Below, in pieces: positions 61,086-64,000 of a stretch of DNA of 64,000 bases. Made by a program: the position numbers and the translations under genes. The notes under the pieces are model-generated. The model saw only the letters and a program-made list of their open reading frames with translations, did no database searches and had not been told where the DNA came from. Positions within the stretch are counted from its first letter, which is position 1. Each line of letters begins with the position of its first letter. The stretch comes from Zonotrichia leucophrys gambelii (taxonomy: Eukaryota; Chordata; Aves; Passeriformes; Passerellidae), in the NCBI RefSeq assembly GCF_028769735.1, contig NC_088169.1, positions 47,744,201 through 47,808,200 on the forward strand. The letters are read 5' to 3'.

Positions 61086-62582
61086 TTGTTTCAAGAAAAT
61101 GAAGTGTTGCAGTTTGCTCTGGATTCCTACTCAGGACAATTTTCGGTAGCACGGCCCGCTTGCAAATTGTTTGAACAAGATGTTCAATTTACTTTAAAAT
61201 TAAGAACTGCTCCAAGTAAGAGACCTTTAAAAAGGGCTCTGACTGTCTTTACAGATGCGTCCGGGGGGTCCCACAAGTCTGTTATGACTTGGAAAGATCC
61301 TCAAACCCAAGAGTGGGAGACGGACATTGCTGAGGTGGAAGGTTCACCTCAGGTTGCTGAATTGGCTGCAGTTGTTAGGGCTTTTGAAAAGTTCTCAGAA
61401 CCATTCAATCTGATTACAGACTCTGCATACGTGGCAGGAGTAGTATCCAGAGCAGATCAAGCAATACTGCAAGATGTATCTAACATTGCACTTTTTGAAT
61501 TGCTCTCAAAACTGGTAAAGTTAGTCACTCACCGAGAGCAACCATTTTATGTGATGCATGTCAGGTCACACACTGACTTGCCAGGGTTTATCGCTGAAGG
61601 CAACAGAAGGGCAGATGCTCTTGCTGCACCTGCAGTGATGGCCACTCTCCCAAATGTTTTTGAACAGGCAAAAATCAGCCACCAGCTTTTCCACCAAAAT
61701 GCACCTGGCCTGGTTCGCCAGTTTAACATCACTCGAGAACAGGCCAAAGCGATTGTGGCCACATGCCCAAATTGCCAACAACATGCACTCCCTACAGTGA
61801 GTACGGGAGCAAACCCAAGGGGACTGAACAGTTGTGAACTGTGGCAAACAGATGTAACACACATACAGGCTTTTGGACGGCAGAAATATGTTCATGTTAG
61901 TGTAGATACCTTTTCTGGAGCGGTCTATGCTTCTGCCCACACAGGAGAATCATCTATTGATGCTATTAAGCACCTCTTACAGGCTTTTTCTTTCATGGGC
62001 ATCCCCAAGGAGCTGAAAACTGATAATGGGCCTGCTTATAGATCCAAGGAATTCGGGAGCTTCCTGCAGCAATGGGGAGTAGAGCACAAAACTGGCATCC
62101 CCTACTCCCCTACAGGTCAAGCCATTGTAGAAAGAACTCACCGTGATATTAAAAGGGTCCTGGACCAGCAACAACAGGTTCTGAAGGTAGAACCTCCCCA
62201 CATCCGGTTATCCAGGGCGCTATTCACAATAAATTTTCTGAATTGTTCTTTTGACAGCCTGAACCCTCCCATCCTACGCCACTTTGGGGGGAACAGTCAC
62301 AGGTTGATGAAAGAAAAACCTCCAGTTTTAGTAAAGGACCCTGAGACTTGGAAAATGGTGGGACCTTACAAATTGGTTACTTGGGGACGTGGATACTCCT
62401 GTGTGTCCACCCCCTCTGGTTTAAGGTGGGTTCCTTCCAAATGGGTAAAGCCCTATGTTCCCAAAGTCTCAGAGAAATCTGCAGAAGCACCCCAGGTTGC
62501 TCACGCTGCCTGGAGAAGAAAACGCCGCGCACGTTCTCTGGAGGAAATTCCATTTAAGCCTCCTATCTGGAATAGTTTGTAA
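61086..62582 (+). pseudogene. pol: Pro-Pol, second part: RNase H and integrase (separated by a nonsense codon)
   Basis: 498 codons open to TAA 62580-62582, with no internal damage. RNase H residues: TDASG (D at 61254), VAELAA glutamate, TDSAY aspartate, ADALA aspartate. Integrase: HHCC zinc region (His codons 61680 and 61692, Cys 61764 and 61773); catalytic D in WQTDVTH (61851), D in TDNGPAY (62022), E in IVERTH (62130), with the exact D-35-E spacing; a C-terminal GPYKLVTWGRGY domain. It begins with TTG, so it would not be translated alone. Because the catalytic residues are all present, the stop looks recent. Confidence 0.9.
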
Positions 62583-62634
62583 TATATGTTTGTCTCAAGT
62601 TTTTGTACCAGTTTAGATCCCACTGTTCGTGTGT

Positions 62635-62636
62635 AG
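62635..62636 (+). promoter_or_regulatory. Candidate env splice acceptor
   Basis: An AG after a pyrimidine/GT-rich run (CCCACTGTTCGTGTGTAG), 12 bases before the env-type ATG at 62649. Position fits; unproven. Confidence 0.35.
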
Positions 62637-62648
62637 CCTCGAGACGTC

Positions 62649-62786
62649 ATGAAACCGAGCCTGCTTCTCGTCCTACTCGTGATCATCCCACCTGCAATCT
62701 CCTACATAGTACTGCAGCCCAAACCACATATGGACTACCTCGATAAAGGTTCTCAGACATCAACAGAGAAACTGACAACGAGCTGA
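62649..62786 (+). pseudogene. env: env remnant: signal-peptide start
   Basis: An ATG opens 45 codons to TGA 62784-62786. After MKPS come about 14 mostly aliphatic residues and a small-residue site (PPAIS), typical of a signal peptide, then a short polar stretch. It is placed where env should begin, 66 bases after pol. No surface-unit sequence follows. I infer it is the beginning of an env gene whose middle is lost; it could instead be a chance hydrophobic peptide, though position and character argue against that. Confidence 0.65.
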
Positions 62787-62806
62787 ATGGACTTTTCAAT
62801 GGCTAA

Positions 62807-63127
62807 AGACTCTCGGGCTGGTTGGGATCTATTCTGAAAACTGTAATTTTAGTGCTGTTTATTTTAGTTGTAGTTATTGTAGTTTTTAGCATTGTTTTTG
62901 GAGTAATCAGACGCATGGTTCTCAAGTTAATCTCAAGCTCATCTCCCCCTCCTGAGGTCTACCATTTGGAAGCCCTCAGTGCTCCAGTGGATGACCTAGA
63001 AGCCTCAGTAGAATCATTCTGCACCATAAACACAGTCCTCTTCTTTTTAAACAAAACTAGGGGGAGATGTTGTGGTGTGTTGCAATATCCTGTTTTACCT
63101 TCTCCCTTCCCCCTCGCCCCTCGCTGA
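62807..63127 (+). pseudogene. env: env remnant: transmembrane anchor and cytoplasmic tail
   Basis: In a different frame from the signal-peptide remnant, after a TAA at 62804-62806. It reads SGWLGSILKTVILVLF and continues as a strongly hydrophobic segment of about 25 residues, then a basic stop-transfer part (IRRM) and a tail that runs into the 3' LTR, ending at TGA 63125-63127. The W-L-G-S-I-L-K lead-in to a long hydrophobic span is the typical end of retroviral TM subunits. The fusion peptide, ectodomain and surface unit are missing. Confidence 0.7.
63059..63067 (+). other. Polypurine tract
   Basis: AGGGGGAGA directly before the TG of the 3' LTR, the primer for plus-strand DNA synthesis. 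Confidence 0.9.
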
Positions 63128-63560
63128 GTGTGCCCTGTCAATCAGGCTAACATACCAGCAAGGCGTCGTGTGATAGGTGACCCTAGTACCTGGAGACCCT
63201 GCCCCTTCACCTGGTTGGTGACTCACCTGTCCCCTCCCCTTCCCCTGTCCTGAGCTTAAAATGTGAATGAGACCATGCGGCCTTATTCTGTTACCAGCAG
63301 TGGCCCAGTGCAGACGTATCTGTACTCATGGAATAAACATCTGGCTACCTTCTAGCAGAATCCATTCCCTTTCTCTCCACCATCGCCAGAAGCTCTCTCC
63401 TGAGGAGAACGGAGTCCTGTCTTGTGCCCCCGCTGCACTCTGCCGCCAGCCAAGGTACCACTGGGGTGAAACACCGCAGCGCTGCCTCTGGCCCAGCAGC
63501 GAAGGTCAGAACTGGCCTAGGCACCATCTAACTGGTTATATTGGGATACATATTCCAATA
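63068..63560 (+). repeat. 3' LTR of the provirus
   Basis: 493 bp, from TGTTGTGGTGTG to CCAATA. It differs from the 5' LTR by C for T at 63164 and one extra C in the run at 63427-63431. Its AATAAA at 63332-63337 is the expected polyadenylation signal for proviral RNA. Confidence 0.95.
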
Positions 63561-63566
63561 AGCCTA
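63561..63566 (+). repeat. Target-site duplication AGCCTA, right copy
   Basis: Matches 55603-55608 exactly and touches the 3' LTR end. Confidence 0.95.
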
Positions 63567-63650
63567 GAAATGGACATAGGATTTAAGGTCTGGCCTCACC
63601 AGTGCTGAGCACAGGGGTGATTGTTAGCCCAACTTCACCCAGTTGCATTT
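63561..63650 (-). pseudogene. CR1 LINE, antisense, part 2 beyond the provirus
   Basis: 'GAAATGGACATAGGATTTAA' and 'GGCCTCACCAGTGCTGAGCA' are CR1 sequence continuing directly from 55608. Similarity fades after about 63640. Confidence 0.85.
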
Positions 63651-64000
63651 CTCAGCCTGATATGACACGCCTTCTTTATTAGGATCTCGATATCTGTGAA
63701 CAACCTTTGCTACAAGGGATGTGAGGGCCCTTAAGAATCCAAATATTATTTTCTCAGAATCCATTTTAGATTAGGCTTAAAATATGTCTTGAATAACACT
63801 TGCTGAGATTCCTGAGTTTCTCTTTGCAACGAAAGGACTTACATTTTTAAGTTATCAAGAAAAATATCTCAAGTACCTTGCTCACACAGATTTAATAAGA
63901 GATTGAAATTTAACCTGAACAAAGAATGGTTTCTAGATAGTATAAGGAAGGGATCAACCTCTGTCTGTGGCTTTGAACAAGAGATAAGATAGTGGCTCCC
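63651..64000. other. Non-coding DNA
   Basis: Possibly further degraded CR1 up to about 63720, then AT-rich sequence with nothing recognised. Confidence 0.5.

Larger units (their letters stand above)
55609..63560 (+). mobile_element. Young class II-like endogenous retrovirus, env-deleted
   Basis: A 7,952-bp provirus: 492-bp 5' LTR, tRNA-Asn primer site, ~0.9-kb leader, gag, frameshift signal, one pro-pol frame, env remnants, polypurine tract, 493-bp 3' LTR. The LTRs differ at one substitution (T at 55705, C at 63164) and one C in a C-run (four at 55968-55971, five in the 3' LTR). The 6-bp duplication, Gag matrix type, A AAA AAC shift site and LLGRDLM after protease suggest a betaretrovirus-like avian element. 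Coding damage seen is an in-frame TAA in pol (61083-61085) and loss of most of env. Such an element could move only inside cells or with helper functions. Confidence 0.95.

Noticed and set aside
61083..61090. Programmed readthrough of the pol TAA
   Set aside because: UAA followed by UUG UUU is not a known readthrough context, and no known retrovirus places a recoding site between RT and RNase H. A mutation is simpler.

Overview
The window looks like bird nuclear DNA. It is AT-rich and gene-poor, and it carries many fragments of CR1 LINEs (ends of the ATTCTATG type, antisense GVPQGSVL-like reverse transcriptase remnants) and several copies of LTR families I recognise as abundant in birds. A songbird is plausible but the sequence does not prove it. 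I found no convincing host exon, tRNA, rRNA or CRISPR array. Most of positions 1-55,100 is intergenic or intronic background with old repeats, simple repeats and one assembly gap (N run, 48502-48599).

The main feature is a young, almost complete endogenous retrovirus on the plus strand at 55609-63560. It has a 6-bp target duplication (AGCCTA) and sits inside an older antisense CR1 fragment. Its two LTRs (492 and 493 bp) differ by one substitution and one 1-bp indel. In order it has: 5' LTR, a primer site matching tRNA-Asn, a long leader with no ATG, gag (myristoylation signal, proline-rich region with 16-residue repeats, PSAP late motif, capsid, one zinc knuckle), a -1 frameshift signal (A AAA AAC plus a possible H-type pseudoknot), a single pro-pol frame (possible degenerate dUTPase, protease, RT, RNase H, integrase) with one in-frame TAA between RT and RNase H, a collapsed env (signal-peptide start and membrane-anchor end only, in different frames), a polypurine tract and the 3' LTR. 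The Gag matrix type, 6-bp duplication and frameshift site suggest a class II (betaretrovirus-like) element that has lost env.

The second notable feature is at 3070-4133. It is an LTR element whose two outer ends are both U3 ends in opposite orientation, flanked by a perfect 6-bp duplication (AAACCA). The minus-strand arm is a complete U3-R-U5 followed by a tRNA-Lys-type primer site. The inverted second U3 begins at about the 18th base of that primer site. This layout fits a reverse-transcription accident involving plus-strand strong-stop DNA.

Other repeats: five copies of one avian solo-LTR family (about 1360, 19396, 31566, 34420 minus, 52463); two fragments of a second LTR family (17273 minus, 49337 plus); CR1 fragments near 2.8, 6.0, 13-14.7, 18.3-19.2, 32.3-32.9, 37.2-37.8 and 55.1-55.6/63.6 kb; and simple repeats.
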